A DNA stretch of 64,000 nt from Effrenium voratum (GCA_963377175.1 CAUJNA010000513.1:978338-1042337); one strand, 5' to 3'. Shown: positions 44,328 through 55,378, counted from the stretch's first letter. Made by a program: numbers and translations. The notes: generated from the sequence alone by a model not told the origin.

Positions 44328-46976
44328 GTGGCGTGTCCCGTGATGTGGGCTGCTGCCCCAGCTATCGGTGGGTTTGCACCGGGGTGTCTCCCGCCTGGCG
44401 TTAGCCGTTGGGAGAAAAGTGAGTGCGGCGCGTTGTTTTTCGCTGGCACTACGGGCGGAGGTCCCAGGTGGGACCAGGTCGTTTGGAGAAGGACCACTGA
44501 TGCCTATGGGACAGTCATCGAGGATGTCGGCGTGGATTCCGGTGATCGTCGATCAGTCCTATTCAGGAGGCTTCCCAAAAGGACTAACATACAGACAGTG
44601 TTTTGGTACTGTGATGAGCCGGAGGCGGCGTTTTCTTGGAGGAGCAAGTATTTTCAGCGTGGTCCCGATAGGGAGCCTCTGAAAGTCAAGATTCCTGATC
44701 TCCCTGACGTGTTTGTTGTGTCCATTGAGAACGAGAACACAGGCAGAATCGTTAGTCGCAGTAGAGAGGCTGGATACAGCCATCCTAACGCGATCAAGTT
44801 TCCGTCTCGCAAGAGAATTGCTAGGGAGGTTCAGAGTGCTCTGATAAGAGCTGCGGCTGTTCACGCACAAGTGCTCTTGGACAACGATGAGGACATCGAC
44901 ACGAACCCTGGAGATATACGGGGTCATCGTGTTGTCCGAAAGCCGAAGTACACCCGGAAGGTTGCTGCACCTGTTGGATACAGCGGGGTGAGATGGCTGG
45001 TTGATACTGGATGCCCAATGGATTTGGTCGGCCTTGGCGATCTGAAAGGACCCGATAGGGCCCTGATTGCCAAAGGCGGGCATACGCATGCGTTGCATAC
45101 TGCGAACGGGGCAACCCGTACTGCTGGTCGTGTTGATGCCGATGTTGGCAATCTGGACGAGGTGATTGAGGCACACGTCCTTGAGTCTACACCATCCATC
45201 ATTTCAGTTGGAAAGCGCTGTATGGATATGGGCTACTCCTTTGCTTGGGCTGCAGGGTGTAAGCCCACCCTTACGTGTCCTTCGGGCCGTACAGTGACAC
45301 TGGATGTCATCAACAATGTGCCGTACCTTCCTCATGGGGACACCCAATTTGTGTCCCCTACTCCTGATGACAGTGAGCCGCTTCCCGCTATGCCAGCTCC
45401 TGGCGTTGCATATCATGGAGTCGAAGCCCGTGAGGCGCCGACCTGCAAGCCTGCAGTGACGATAGAGAATCGCTCGCAGGACACCTGGAGAACTGAGCGG
45501 TCAGGTCATGTCGTGAAGGAGCACCGAATTCCGCGCAGGGCGAAGTTTTTGCCCACTGATGGTGATTGTCCCGTTAGGGTCGATCAGCTCAGCAATTACA
45601 GGAAGACGATCATTCACCGAAATGGGGTTACCCATGAGGTGCTCGTTGATGCTCTGTGGGAGTTATCTGAAAGGGATCAGCATGCGATAGCATCTGATGT
45701 CCCTTGGACGGGCGAGACGTGGTTTCAGGTTAAATGCGAGACCGTTGCTCTTCCCGGGGAGGCCAAGCAGGGGGGTGAGGGCGTTAGCCGTTCACCACCC
45801 ATTCCTGGCCCTGGGGAGGGAGACGATGGCGACATCGTTGAGATTAACTTCCTCTCCGGGCTGCGCACCGAAGCGGAATGGCGTGCAGATGCTAAGACGC
45901 TCCGCCATATGCTTACGCATCTTCCGAAGAACCCGTATTGCCCGCACTGTCAGCGAGCGAAGATGGAGAATGTCAAACTTCGCCGCAAAGGTGGTGCTGC
46001 TGCGCATGACGTGGCCAACTTCGGGGACCTAGCCACAGCTGACACTATGGTGCTGAGGGGACTGAAGGATCGAGGATTTCACGGCGAAGCGGACGCGATA
46101 GTGTTCTATGACCTCGCTACTGACTACCTCGATGTCCTTCCTGTGCAATCCAGATCTCGTAGCAATACGCTGGAGGCCTTTCGAAGGTTCGCAGGGGGGC
46201 AAACTCTGAAGTTGGTGTACAGCGATCAAACCCCAGAGCTGAAGAACGCTGTTACAACACTTGGCGCTATACACCAGCTCTCCACACCGGGCATGCCCAA
46301 GACCAACGGCTTGATAGAGAACAAGGTCAAGCTGGTTCTCCACGGAGCACGTGTGCTTCTGCGTCAAGCCGGGTTTGAACCTCGATGGTGGCCATTTGCC
46401 GTTAGGCATTTTGCAATGGCAAGAAACATTGAGAATCGAGGTGACGGATCACCCTGGACGCGGCGTCACGGTGACGGAAACTTCAGCGGAGTCATTCTGC
46501 CGTTTGGTTGTCTGATCGACTTCTACCCCATCGCTCCCAAAATTCGCAGGGATAGAAAGGGGGGGGTTCAAAACGCCCAAAACGCCATCAGACACGCTAA
46601 CAAGATTGACTCAGAGGACGCCGATGAAGGAGGAGACCACTGGATCGTGAATGAAGATGAGAAAGTTGTCACTCGCGTCCATGTTGAAGTGCGAACTAAG
46701 CTGTTTGTCCCGATAGGGGCTAACTGCCCGGTCAGGATTAAGGATCTTGGCAGAAGACGAAGCACAGTCATCAACTATCTTGATGGGTCAACGGAGTTTG
46801 TCGTTGATGAGAACTGGCTTCAGGCTGAGCATGACCGAGGAGGCGATCATGAATGGACTGGAGAGACCCATTTTGACTGTGATTTCGATCAGATCGATGA
46901 GGATGAGGCTGAGATTTACGAGAACGAGGAGTACGAGCCAGAGGGAGGACGAACCGGACTTTGTTCCTGCAGATGA
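44328..46976 (+). CDS. pol: Copia pol: aspartic protease and integrase
   Basis: 882 codons (the first ATG is 44343; GTG 44328 is unlikely). A retropepsin active site WLVDTGC is at about 45000. The integrase has the zinc-binding H...H...CPHC region (about 45903-45955), then catalytic DTM (about 46044), YSDQTPE (about 46220) and NGLIENK (about 46305). Two copies of a module of about 70 residues ending WTGETxF flank the integrase (about 45525-45730 and 46675-46880). The frame shifts near 46945. Confidence 0.8.
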   Translation: MACPVMWAAAPAIGGFAPGCLPPGVSRWEKSECGALFFAGTTGGGPRWDQVVWRRTTDAYGTVIEDVGVDSGDRRSVLFRRLPKRTNIQTVFWYCDEPEAAFSWRSKYFQRGPDREPLKVKIPDLPDVFVVSIENENTGRIVSRSREAGYSHPNAIKFPSRKRIAREVQSALIRAAAVHAQVLLDNDEDIDTNPGDIRGHRVVRKPKYTRKVAAPVGYSGVRWLVDTGCPMDLVGLGDLKGPDRALIAKGGHTHALHTANGATRTAGRVDADVGNLDEVIEAHVLESTPSIISVGKRCMDMGYSFAWAAGCKPTLTCPSGRTVTLDVINNVPYLPHGDTQFVSPTPDDSEPLPAMPAPGVAYHGVEAREAPTCKPAVTIENRSQDTWRTERSGHVVKEHRIPRRAKFLPTDGDCPVRVDQLSNYRKTIIHRNGVTHEVLVDALWELSERDQHAIASDVPWTGETWFQVKCETVALPGEAKQGGEGVSRSPPIPGPGEGDDGDIVEINFLSGLRTEAEWRADAKTLRHMLTHLPKNPYCPHCQRAKMENVKLRRKGGAAAHDVANFGDLATADTMVLRGLKDRGFHGEADAIVFYDLATDYLDVLPVQSRSRSNTLEAFRRFAGGQTLKLVYSDQTPELKNAVTTLGAIHQLSTPGMPKTNGLIENKVKLVLHGARVLLRQAGFEPRWWPFAVRHFAMARNIENRGDGSPWTRRHGDGNFSGVILPFGCLIDFYPIAPKIRRDRKGGVQNAQNAIRHANKIDSEDADEGGDHWIVNEDEKVVTRVHVEVRTKLFVPIGANCPVRIKDLGRRRSTVINYLDGSTEFVVDENWLQAEHDRGGDHEWTGETHFDCDFDQIDEDEAEIYENEEYEPEGGRTGLCSCR

Positions 46977-47595
46977 AGTAGAGGTCGAAGAGACTAGTGT
47001 CACTACAGCCCTGCCAGCCGAGAAGAAGGGGCGGGACTTCATCAAGATCGAAGAAGATCCGAAGTTTGCTCCATCGTCCAAACCAGGCCTGTTCTTAGGC
47101 TATCGCCTAGAACCAGGGGGGCTATGGAAGGGTGACTATCTCGTTGCTGATCTCGAGCACATCCAAAGAGGTCTCAGGAAGCCAAGTGTTCACCAGGTCA
47201 AGCGCATCTGGAAGAACCCTGAGGAGCCCTATGTGTTCCCAATGTTGGCATCCTACGATGCTAGGACTCGGACCATTCGGGAGGCGTTAGCTGACCGAAG
47301 GGCCGAAGTGAAGCCGAGCAAGAAGGTCAGGGATGAATTCGACTTCGATGAAGGTCGGTTTGATGACCCTGATGAGGACGATGATGATGACCATCGGGAC
47401 GAGGGGGGCGGTAGCTCATCCAAGTCCGATGGAATCAATCAGAACCAAGCCGCCCTAGACGGTGGTGACGCATGTGTCTCAGATTACTGGGAGCGGCATG
47501 ACGAGGACAGCGCTTGGTACCGCATCCACGTCGAAGTGCGGAAGAAGTTCTTCGGGGCAACCGATGAAGACCTTCCCCCAGGTGGTCCTTCGCCT
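46930..47595 (+). CDS. Copia pol segment, interrupted by insertion
   Basis: Coding continues in the frame of the open region 46747-47622 from about 46930, with a KPGLFLGYRLEPGGLWKGDY segment typical of the copia integrase C-terminal/GKGY-like region, an acidic Asp-rich run (47375-47400), and the start of a third WTG-type module (YRIHVEVRKKFF). It is cut by the foldback element at 47596. Codons before 46930 in this frame are shadow. Confidence 0.6.
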
Positions 47596-47628
47596 GGGGT
47601 CTTGTTAGCGCAATTAATTTAATTTGGG

Positions 47629-50103
47629 TCTTGTTAGCGCAATCAATCGCGTCGAGCCCTTGTGTTTGTCTCGTGGGTCTTTGCGCTAGGCAAGAACAGC
47701 CGCAACGGTTGTAGAAAAGCCTGGGGAACGCAGCCCACGCAGTCTTGGGCCCGCAAACTTTGCTCGCAGAACGGCGGCGCTGGCTCAGAATGTCGCAGCA
47801 ATCCGTGGCGCGCCTGAAAGCCCGCAGAACCCACTTTGAGCTTCCATGGAACTCCCTGCAGAGATGCGGGCTTGCCAAGCTGGCGCGTCTGCTCAGATCA
47901 GTGTTGGAGCTAGTGAGCTATTCTACATTATAATGGCTACGAATGCGACGGCAGGCTGATCAGCAAGTTGGAACTGCTCGGCAAGGGCTTGGCAAGTGCT
48001 GCTGAACCAGCGCAATTTTCGTGCCTCCTACGAACAGCCACAAGTTTGCCCGTTTTCCAAGTTTTGTAGCAATGGGTTCAGAAGTTTGGAGAGTCCAACA
48101 CTGGTGTCAGTCCGGGTTTTCTTGAACTTCTGACTGAACACGAAGTTTGAGTTAAAACCTCGCTGGAAGCAGCGAGTTGGGAAAGTGCATTCGATCATTT
48201 TGGGCGCATTTGTGTGGCACGTCCACGTGTCCAGCAAAATGCAAAGGAGTAGCCAAAGATGTCCTCCGCCCGCTGGTCGGCGCAACGACAAGTCTTCGTG
48301 CCCAAAAACGGGGATTGCTTGTCACAGGGTTGCGCCCAGGAGCTTGCAAAGTTAGCGCTTGCGACCTTGTGCGGGGAGAAATTCAATGTTGAAAAGCGTG
48401 CGTGAACGCATGTCAAAAGACATCGCAACTGACCCGGCTGAGAGCGCAGCTGCCTGCCGCTACTTTGCGGGGATTGGGCGACGACGAAGAGGGCCAAGGC
48501 CTGTTCCGTCCACAGGCCCAGCAAGCGCCGATGGAGGGCACGACGAGCGCTGCTCAGCGTCAGGGCTGGCGAACAAGCGCGCAAAGCTTCTTTGACCGGC
48601 GCGCCGTTGACCGCCAGGGCTGCGAAGCATTTGCGCTTCTTACAGGGCGCGGAAGGATTTGACGCTAGGCATCGAGCTTACAACCCTGAGACAGATTGAA
48701 GCTGAAGCACACAATTAAATCAGGGCAGGGCTTCCCCTCACAGTGTTCCCAACTGGCAGGGGCTGTTTCCTGACTCTTTCTGTAAATTAAATTAATTGCG
48801 CCTATCTCATGCTAGCGCTGAGAACCCGAGTTTGGCCAGGGCTTCCCCTCACAGTTCCGGACCGGTCCGGAGGTGTGAGGGGCTGTCGCTGACCCTTTCC
48901 GGCGTGTCTGAGACAACAAACAAACGCCGGAGAGTTTCTCAGACATGCCAGAAAGGGTTCAGGAACAGCCCCTCACACTTCCGGACCGGTCCGGAACTGT
49001 GAGGGGCAGCCCTGGCCGAACTCGGGTCCTCAGCGCTAGCGTGAGATAGGCGCAATTAATTTAATTTAGACAAAGAGTCAGGAAACAGCCCTGCCAGTTG
49101 GGAACAATGTGAAGGGAAGCCCTGCCCTGATTTAATTGTGTGCTTCAGCTTCAATCTGTCTCAGGGCTGTAAGCTCGATGCCTAGCGTTAAATCCTTCCG
49201 CGCCCTGTAAGAAGCGCAGATCTTCACAGCCCCCAATTTGTCAGGCGCAACGCCTCCCACGCCCCGACTTGCAGCGCAACAATGAAGGGCCAGGGTCTGG
49301 TGCGCGCGCACAAGCCCAGCAAGCGCCGAGCGAGGGCGCAGCGGGCGCTGCGCAAGCAGCATCAGGACCGGTGAACAAGCGTGGCAGGGGCAAGCCTCTT
49401 TGCCCACGGCGCCACTGGCCAACCCAATCTCCGCAAAGTCGCAGCGGGCAGCGGCGCTCTTAGCCGGATCAGTTGTGATTTTTCCTTGCGCAAGGACGCA
49501 AGCTCTCGAACTGCGCAAGTCCGAGCACAGATCTCGACCGCAGCCCTGTGACACGCAAACCCTCTTTCAGGGTAATTATGAAGACCCATCGTTGCGCCGA
49601 GCAGCGGACGGAGTCGTTTGGTCAGTGTTACAGAACTGCTCAACCTGCCGCAGCGCCCAAAACAAGAGAACTAAAGCATTTTCGCAATTTACTGCTTCCA
49701 ACGAGCTGCGTCAGCCTAAAACAGTCAGAGCACACAATTTGCTTGACTTAGCGGTCAGAAGTTCAAAAGAAATTCACGCTGAAGTCTGATTTGCTTTGTT
49801 GGGCCTGCCAAACTTCTGAACCCGCCGCTACTTGAGTCTACGGGGGCTTGGGAAGTTAGCCAGCGGAGTCAGCGCCAAACTTGTGCTGGTTCAGGTCGCG
49901 CTTGCCGAGCCCTTGCCGAGCTGCTTGGACACGCGTTTAGTAGCCATGATAACTTTTACACATGCTCGCTAACTCTTACTGCGCCTGTTCTGAGCAGCGC
50001 AGATGCACCGGTTTGGCAAGCCCTACGCGTCTGCGTAGGCCCCCACGCTCTGCTGCGAATTCCAGTGACCAAAGAGCAAGCGCCGCCGCGCTGCGAGCGA
50101 AGT
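47629..50103. repeat. Long inverted arms, with inner 286-bp palindromic element
   Basis: About 48440-48720 matches the reverse complement of about 49126-49470 with gaps. 48783-49068 is an inner element with its own inverted ends (TAAATTAAATTAATTGCGCC) and two CCGGACCGGTCCGG palindromes. Many small frames here are by-products; no gene is supported. Confidence 0.65.
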
Positions 50104-50744
50104 TTATTCCCCAGGCTTCCACTTTAAAGCCTGTGCTCCCGTGATGGCCTGTGCCTCTTTCACTTCCTCCGGAGTGCCATCCTCACATTCTTCATCTGGC
50201 AACTTGTAGGTCAAGGTCTCCGTGCCGTCCTCTATCCCCCACTTGGCCGTGAGATCCTCCGCGAAGCCCTTCTGATTGATTAGGTACCCACCGTCCTTCT
50301 GGTAGATCTCGAGCCCGCAGAATCGCAACGGCACCTTGCTTGTGGCTCGTTCTGCCGGCGATAACCTCCAGTTTTCTCCACGAAGCCAATGATCCCCTGC
50401 ACGCTTTTGTCCTGGCCTCCCGAAGCATAGGATATATCCGTAAAGACCTCCACCATGTTCTGCTGTCTCCGCATCCCCAATCCTTGCTTGGACGCCCATC
50501 CCTCAGCTACCCCATAGTTCAGGCCTCGGTCTGCTGTGGCCTTCACATACTTCAGCACGTCCTTGCCCATCTTCACCACATGTTTTCCTTTCTTCGTCCA
50601 CCTCGACATTGCTGCCACCGCCACGTTGATGTCTGGCCTTGTCTTCGCCGCCAGCCACACAATCGTGCTTGTTAATCGAGAAGCGCTTGGTGGCAGTTGC
50701 TGCCCAGCCCAAAGATCTTGGAGGTAAAAAGAAGGGCCCGACAC
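50104..50744 (-). pseudogene. Captured fragments of another copia RT/RNase H
   Basis: On the minus strand, AAKTRPDINVAVAAMSRW, a YVKATADRGLNYG segment and EVFTDISYASGG (RNase H start) come first. Then FCGLEIYQKDGGYLINQ follows, although in intact copia RT this part precedes the TRPDI segment. The order shows rearrangement or two captures. No full domain remains. Confidence 0.6.
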
Positions 50745-50783
50745 GATTGCCCCAAATTAAATTAATTGCGTTAACAAGACCCC

Positions 50784-51853
50784 AGTCGCAGGAGGAGCTC
50801 GACACCGTTAGGGTCACGCATATGCGGGGACTTGATGCCGTTGGCAATTGGGTAAGGGATGATCGTCATCATGACGCTCCAAATCATCGGCATTTTACAC
50901 GTGGATTTTGGACAGGTGTGACCATTCTCTTTGACAAGGGATGCGCTCCCCACGGTAGGTTCAGGCCGAAGGAAGAAGCGAAGCCTGCCGGTGACTCGAA
51001 GAAGGGTCACAAGCTGCACGGAGATAGGATCGACTATGACCAATCCGCCGATAGGCGTGAGAGGCCATATGCCGGCACCGGGAAGCCCAACTCTATTGAC
51101 GCTGATAGTTGGAGACAGATGTCTGCCCGATCACGGGAGATATACGTTCAGGCCGAACGGGAGATATCCCTGAGGGAAGAACGGCGTCGAGAACATCCTG
51201 AGAGGGACCCGGCTGCCCCAGCGCCAGGCCGCAAGCTTCTCATTGAGTTTGCTTGCGAGCCCGACTCACGCTTGTCTGCTGTGATGATGGAGTGTGGCGG
51301 CGAAGCAATTCGCGTACACATTGGCTCTTTTGACATCACGAAGGCTAAGGACGTTAGTCGGCTCATTGCGATCATCGAGGATAATCCTGGGTGTGATCTC
51401 TGGGCATCAATTCCGTGTGGACCATGGAGTACGTGGCAATATGTGAATCTTTCACTTCACGGTGCCGAATTTGCATCACATTTAAATGACCTGAGAAGGA
51501 ACTCTCAGGTGATGTTTGCAGCATTCCTGCGAGCCTCCCGAGCCGTGAGGCGAGGAGGGGGCAGGGTTGCATTTGAGTGGCCTAGACACTGCCTTGGGTG
51601 GAAGCAGCCGTTCATGCAGAGGTTTCTTGCTGATCCTGATGTCAAGACCGTTGATTTTGACGGCTGTGATTTCGGAATGCAGGACAAGGACGGTGTGCCG
51701 ATCAGAAAGCAGTGGAAGGTTGCGACGACCTCCAAGGAGCTCATTGAGGAACTCTCGGGTCGTAAATGCAAGCACGAGAAGGGTTACCTTCATGCGCGCA
51801 TTGAGGGGTCGGTGACACCGACGACTGCCCTCTATCCGAGTGTATATGTGTGA
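50784..51853 (+). CDS. Copia pol: methyltransferase-like module
   Basis: The open frame starts inside the foldback element (50639), but copia coding resumes at 50784, finishing the third WTG-type module (FWTGVT). From about 51230 a Rossmann-like domain shows LLIEFACEPDS, a WASIPCGPWS motif (about 51403-51430, like the Pro-Cys motif of C5 methyltransferases) and FEWPRHCLGW. Similar modules recur in dinoflagellate copia-type proteins from memory. Activity is unproven. Confidence 0.6.
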
Positions 51854-52643
51854 GGCGATCGTTGGAGCTTGGTATCCGAACGGCACATTCAAGAAGGTCG
51901 CGAGTGCTATGCCGGTTGAAGTTGATCCGGTTGAGCAGCGATGGAAGAAGCCCAACACATTGTACGTCAGTCTTGACAGCGAGAATGCCAAGATCCCGAC
52001 GCGGGCTACTTCGGGAAGTGCGGGTTTGGACACCTATGCCTCTGAGGGAGTGTGTATTCCCGCAGGGGGGTCAGGTATAGTTAGCGCCGGGATCTCGATA
52101 GAGATGCCTGCGGGAGTGTATGCCAGGATCGCCCCTAGATCAGGTTTGGCTGTAAAGAACGGGATCGCTGTAGGCGGTGGAGTTATCGACCCTGATTATG
52201 ACGGTGAAGTCAAGGTCATCCTCTGCAACCATGGGGATGAGGAGTTCATCGTAAGGCCTGGGGACCGCATTGCGCAGATTGTGCTGGAGCGTGTCATGCT
52301 CATTGATGCATCGATCGTTCCCAGGAAGGTCAGGCGGAAAACCGATAGGGGATCCGCTGGCTTCGGAAGCACAGGTATAGCCGCTGCCGCTCCAGTAATA
52401 GGATCTGATGGAAAAAGTTTCGAGTTCTCTATGCCCAGGGGGGAGATATCCCTCTCGCATCGATCGAAGAACTCAGGAGCCTTTCCTCCCTTGTACGCTT
52501 GCGTCGCTAGACCAGTCAACAAGAAGGAGCAGGCTGGAAATGCCAAGGCAAAGGCTGCTCTGCAGAAGGAGTGGGACAAGTTGACCTCGCAGGGATGCTG
52601 GGACCTGTCCACCGTCCAGGGGGTGGTTCGATGTTGCGGCTAG
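51840..52643 (+). CDS. dUTPase domain in copia pol
   Basis: All five trimeric-dUTPase motifs are present: SAGLDTYA, PRSGLAVKNGI, GVIDPDYDGEV, RIAQIVLER and RGSAGFGSTG (about 52015-52380). It is therefore probably active and would lower dUTP during reverse transcription. dUTPase is known in several retroviruses and a few retroelements but is unusual in Ty1/copia. The track start is GTG; ATG 51846 exists, but the domain is probably part of the polyprotein. The frame shifts in the G5 run near 52620 into RT. Confidence 0.85.
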   Translation: MYMCEAIVGAWYPNGTFKKVASAMPVEVDPVEQRWKKPNTLYVSLDSENAKIPTRATSGSAGLDTYASEGVCIPAGGSGIVSAGISIEMPAGVYARIAPRSGLAVKNGIAVGGGVIDPDYDGEVKVILCNHGDEEFIVRPGDRIAQIVLERVMLIDASIVPRKVRRKTDRGSAGFGSTGIAAAAPVIGSDGKSFEFSMPRGEISLSHRSKNSGAFPPLYACVARPVNKKEQAGNAKAKAALQKEWDKLTSQGCWDLSTVQGVVRCCG

Positions 52644-52833
52644 GGCCCGGAAGGAAGGGGAGAAGATCCATGTTGGTAGGATTTTCGACATCTGCGTCGA
52701 GAAGAATCACGAACTTCCTGAAGACGATCCGAATCGCAAGTATAAGGGTCGAGTCGTTTTTGAGGGATGTTTTGTCCGTGATGAGATCGGGCATTGGGCC
52801 TTATTCTCCGAAAACACCTCCTGTCCCGCCACT

Positions 52834-55062
52834 ATGGCAGCGGGAAAGATGGGTGATGCTCACGGGCTGCTTCCCGGAAATCTTCTGGAAGTGAGTGATG
52901 GGGAATCGGCGTACACTCAGGCTCGTCTGAAGGGAAAGAAGACCTGGGTGAGGATTCCTCGTGATCAGTGGCCTCCTGAGTGGTTCGACGGTAGTGGGAA
53001 TCCCAAATATAAGGATCCAGTCGTTGTCCTCGTGCTCGCACTTTACGGACATCCTGATGCTGGTACCTTTTGGGAGCAACACTGTGAGGCTATGCTGAAG
53101 AAGGTCGGATACGTCAAAGTGAAGGATTGGGCCAGCGTGTTTAGGCATGAGGAGCTTGACCTTTTCCTTGTCGTGTACGTGGATGACTTCAAGATGAGTG
53201 GGCCGGCTAAGAATATCGCAGCCGGATGGGCCCTGATATCGAAGGTCATCAAGATGGAGGAACCTAGACAGCTCAAGAGATATCTTGGCTGTGAGCATGA
53301 GTTCACACAACAATTGGTCAAAGGTCATTTTGATCCGAGGCTGGCGTGGACAGTGGGCAATCCTCCTGATAAGGAGCAGCCCGACTTGAGGTTTGGTCCG
53401 GAGGGGTTACTCTCTAAGGACATTCACAAGCCGGAGACTACCATAAGGTTCATCAAGTACAGCGAGAGTAGCTTCATGCAGGCGTGTGTCGATAGATACA
53501 TAGAACTGTGTCAAGGGAAGTATCCGAAGAAGCTGCAAAAGGTTGAAACGCCATTCCTGGATGAGAGCAAGCCGGAGTTCGACGAGAACCCTGTCAACCC
53601 TGAGTTTGACAAGCTCTTCAACCAGGCGATGGACGTGGAGACCCTCAACGCACAGCCTGGATGCCTCGGTAACGACGCGGCGGCAGTGCTGATGAAGGTT
53701 CTCTACGGAGCTAGGATGGGCAGGTACGACCTTATTCGTCCTGTGCAGGCGTTAGCCAGCCGGGTTACGAAGTGGAATCACCTGTGTGACCGCAAGCTCC
53801 ACAGGCTAATTTCGTATGTGAACTCCACACTTGACCTCCATTTGTATGGTTGGGTGGGCGATAGCCCAGAGTTCATCGAGTTAGTCGCTTACTGTGATGC
53901 GGATCTGGCTGGGGATCGTACCGATGCCAAAAGTACATCGGGAGTGCTTATTTGCCTTGAAGCTGAGATCGTTGCCCTTGACCATGGAGTGTCTAAGGAG
54001 GGGATGGCGTTAGCTACCCTCTGGCAGCACGCCATCGGGAAAGGGAAGGAGACCCAGCCGTTTATCATCAACGTGCTGGAGGATAACGAATCGGCATGCC
54101 GAATCGTTATTACTGGGAATAATCCCAACATGCGCTATATGTCAAGGACACAGCGCATTGACATCTCCTGGCTCAACGAGCGTTTCAATGATGGTATTTT
54201 TCGGCTCGTTGCATGCCCGTCGCACTATCAAGGTGCGGACATTTTCACTAAGGCTTGCATCGACATGGTCGTATGGAACCGAAATTTGCATACCCTTGGT
54301 ATGTTCCTGCCGGGATACCTGCAGGAATATTTGTCCCAACCCACCCAACCCTGTATTAAGCCCCCTGCCGCTCCTGGGCTGCCCCCGCTTAGGGGGGTAC
54401 GCATGGAATCAGGTGCAAAATCCGGTTTCAATCGGCTCATAGAGAGGTTACTCTCTGAGTACGAGGGAATCGTGATCGACGAGGAAAAAGGAGGGAAAAG
54501 ATGTGAGAAAACCATTGTCGCGGATCAGGCGTTAGCCAATGCTCTCGCGTATAGTGAGTTTTGCAGGGTGGTTACGCTTCAAGTTGCTCCTGGGTACAGG
54601 AATCACATTGTTCGTTCTGGTAGGGTTGAAGGCGATAGCCTTTGTTACGTTGTTCTTGCTCTTAATGATCTTGCACCCGATAGGGTTGATTCCAGGACTG
54701 GGAAGTGGGGACAGACCAGAAAGCTTAGGGATAGGACCGAGAGTGCCGTTAGGCAAAGGTTCAAGAAAGCTTGTGATGCTCGGACGTGCGGATGTACTCC
54801 TATCATTCTCTACCGACCTCAATGTAATATTGTGAGGGAAGGCGAGGTAGAAGGAATCGCTACTACGCATGGATTCAACTGCAGGTCTGTTTGCGCATGT
54901 CAGTGTGGTCTCAAGAGACATGGTGTCGTATTCAGGTGTTTCTCTTCTAAGTCATTCAATTCGATTTGGAGCACTTGCAAGATGCGAGGAGGGGATACCC
55001 TCTCTCAGCATGACCGGTCACTTGCCGTTAGGAAGTGGTTGAATAACTTCATTGCCGCGTAG
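52834..55062 (+). CDS. pol: Copia pol: reverse transcriptase and RNase H
   Basis: 742 codons; the same frame is open from about 52624 and carries the RT start (KGRVVFEGCFV), so ATG 52834 is internal. The RT catalytic box is VVYVDDFKMSG (about 53170). RNase H follows with AYCDADLAGD (about 53890), EDNESA (about 54080), a RIDISWLNERF segment and ADIFTKAC. Downstream of about 54330 the sequence has no known domain and is Cys-rich near the end. Confidence 0.88.
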   Translation: MAAGKMGDAHGLLPGNLLEVSDGESAYTQARLKGKKTWVRIPRDQWPPEWFDGSGNPKYKDPVVVLVLALYGHPDAGTFWEQHCEAMLKKVGYVKVKDWASVFRHEELDLFLVVYVDDFKMSGPAKNIAAGWALISKVIKMEEPRQLKRYLGCEHEFTQQLVKGHFDPRLAWTVGNPPDKEQPDLRFGPEGLLSKDIHKPETTIRFIKYSESSFMQACVDRYIELCQGKYPKKLQKVETPFLDESKPEFDENPVNPEFDKLFNQAMDVETLNAQPGCLGNDAAAVLMKVLYGARMGRYDLIRPVQALASRVTKWNHLCDRKLHRLISYVNSTLDLHLYGWVGDSPEFIELVAYCDADLAGDRTDAKSTSGVLICLEAEIVALDHGVSKEGMALATLWQHAIGKGKETQPFIINVLEDNESACRIVITGNNPNMRYMSRTQRIDISWLNERFNDGIFRLVACPSHYQGADIFTKACIDMVVWNRNLHTLGMFLPGYLQEYLSQPTQPCIKPPAAPGLPPLRGVRMESGAKSGFNRLIERLLSEYEGIVIDEEKGGKRCEKTIVADQALANALAYSEFCRVVTLQVAPGYRNHIVRSGRVEGDSLCYVVLALNDLAPDRVDSRTGKWGQTRKLRDRTESAVRQRFKKACDARTCGCTPIILYRPQCNIVREGEVEGIATTHGFNCRSVCACQCGLKRHGVVFRCFSSKSFNSIWSTCKMRGGDTLSQHDRSLAVRKWLNNFIAA

Positions 55063-55378
55063 CATTTCGCTTGATCAAGCTGGCTCACACGCGGGTAACC
55101 GCACCACACCCACAGGCAGTTCAGGACACAGACAGGTCAGAATGCGAGGATGAAGCAGATATGCTTGTCACCAAGGTTTATCCTCTGCTTCTTGAAGGAC
55201 TGATTTGATTGATTTCTCAGTTTTTTGTCACAGTTTTGAGGGAGAAGGTCTCTGGCCGGTAGGCTGAGCCTTCTGGGTCGACTAGGGAATTCCGGCCGGT
55301 AGGCTGGGTTCCTGGATCGCTCGCGCCCGCGCGCTGCTGTCTTGGGTTCCGTGGCCGGTGGCCCGAACCTGCCGACGC

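Larger units (their letters stand above)
47596..50783. mobile_element. Foldback/TIR element with captured copia fragments
   Basis: Outer 33-bp inverted repeats GGGGTCTTGTTA(G/A)CGCAATT... lie at 47596-47628 and 50751-50783 with one mismatch. Long, imperfect inverted arms extend inward on both sides of about 48925. Near the right end are minus-strand fragments of a different copia RT/RNase H in scrambled order. No transposase is seen, so it is probably non-autonomous. It splits the third WTG-type module of the host copia. No convincing target duplication was found. Confidence 0.75.

Noticed and set aside
47590..50795. Target-site duplication of the foldback element
   Set aside because: The flanks (tcgcct and agtcgc) share no flush repeat, so none is claimed.
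54539..54835. Hydrophobic frame resembling a membrane segment
   Set aside because: Overlaps the RT/RNase H frame, has no context for a membrane protein, and is probably a shadow.
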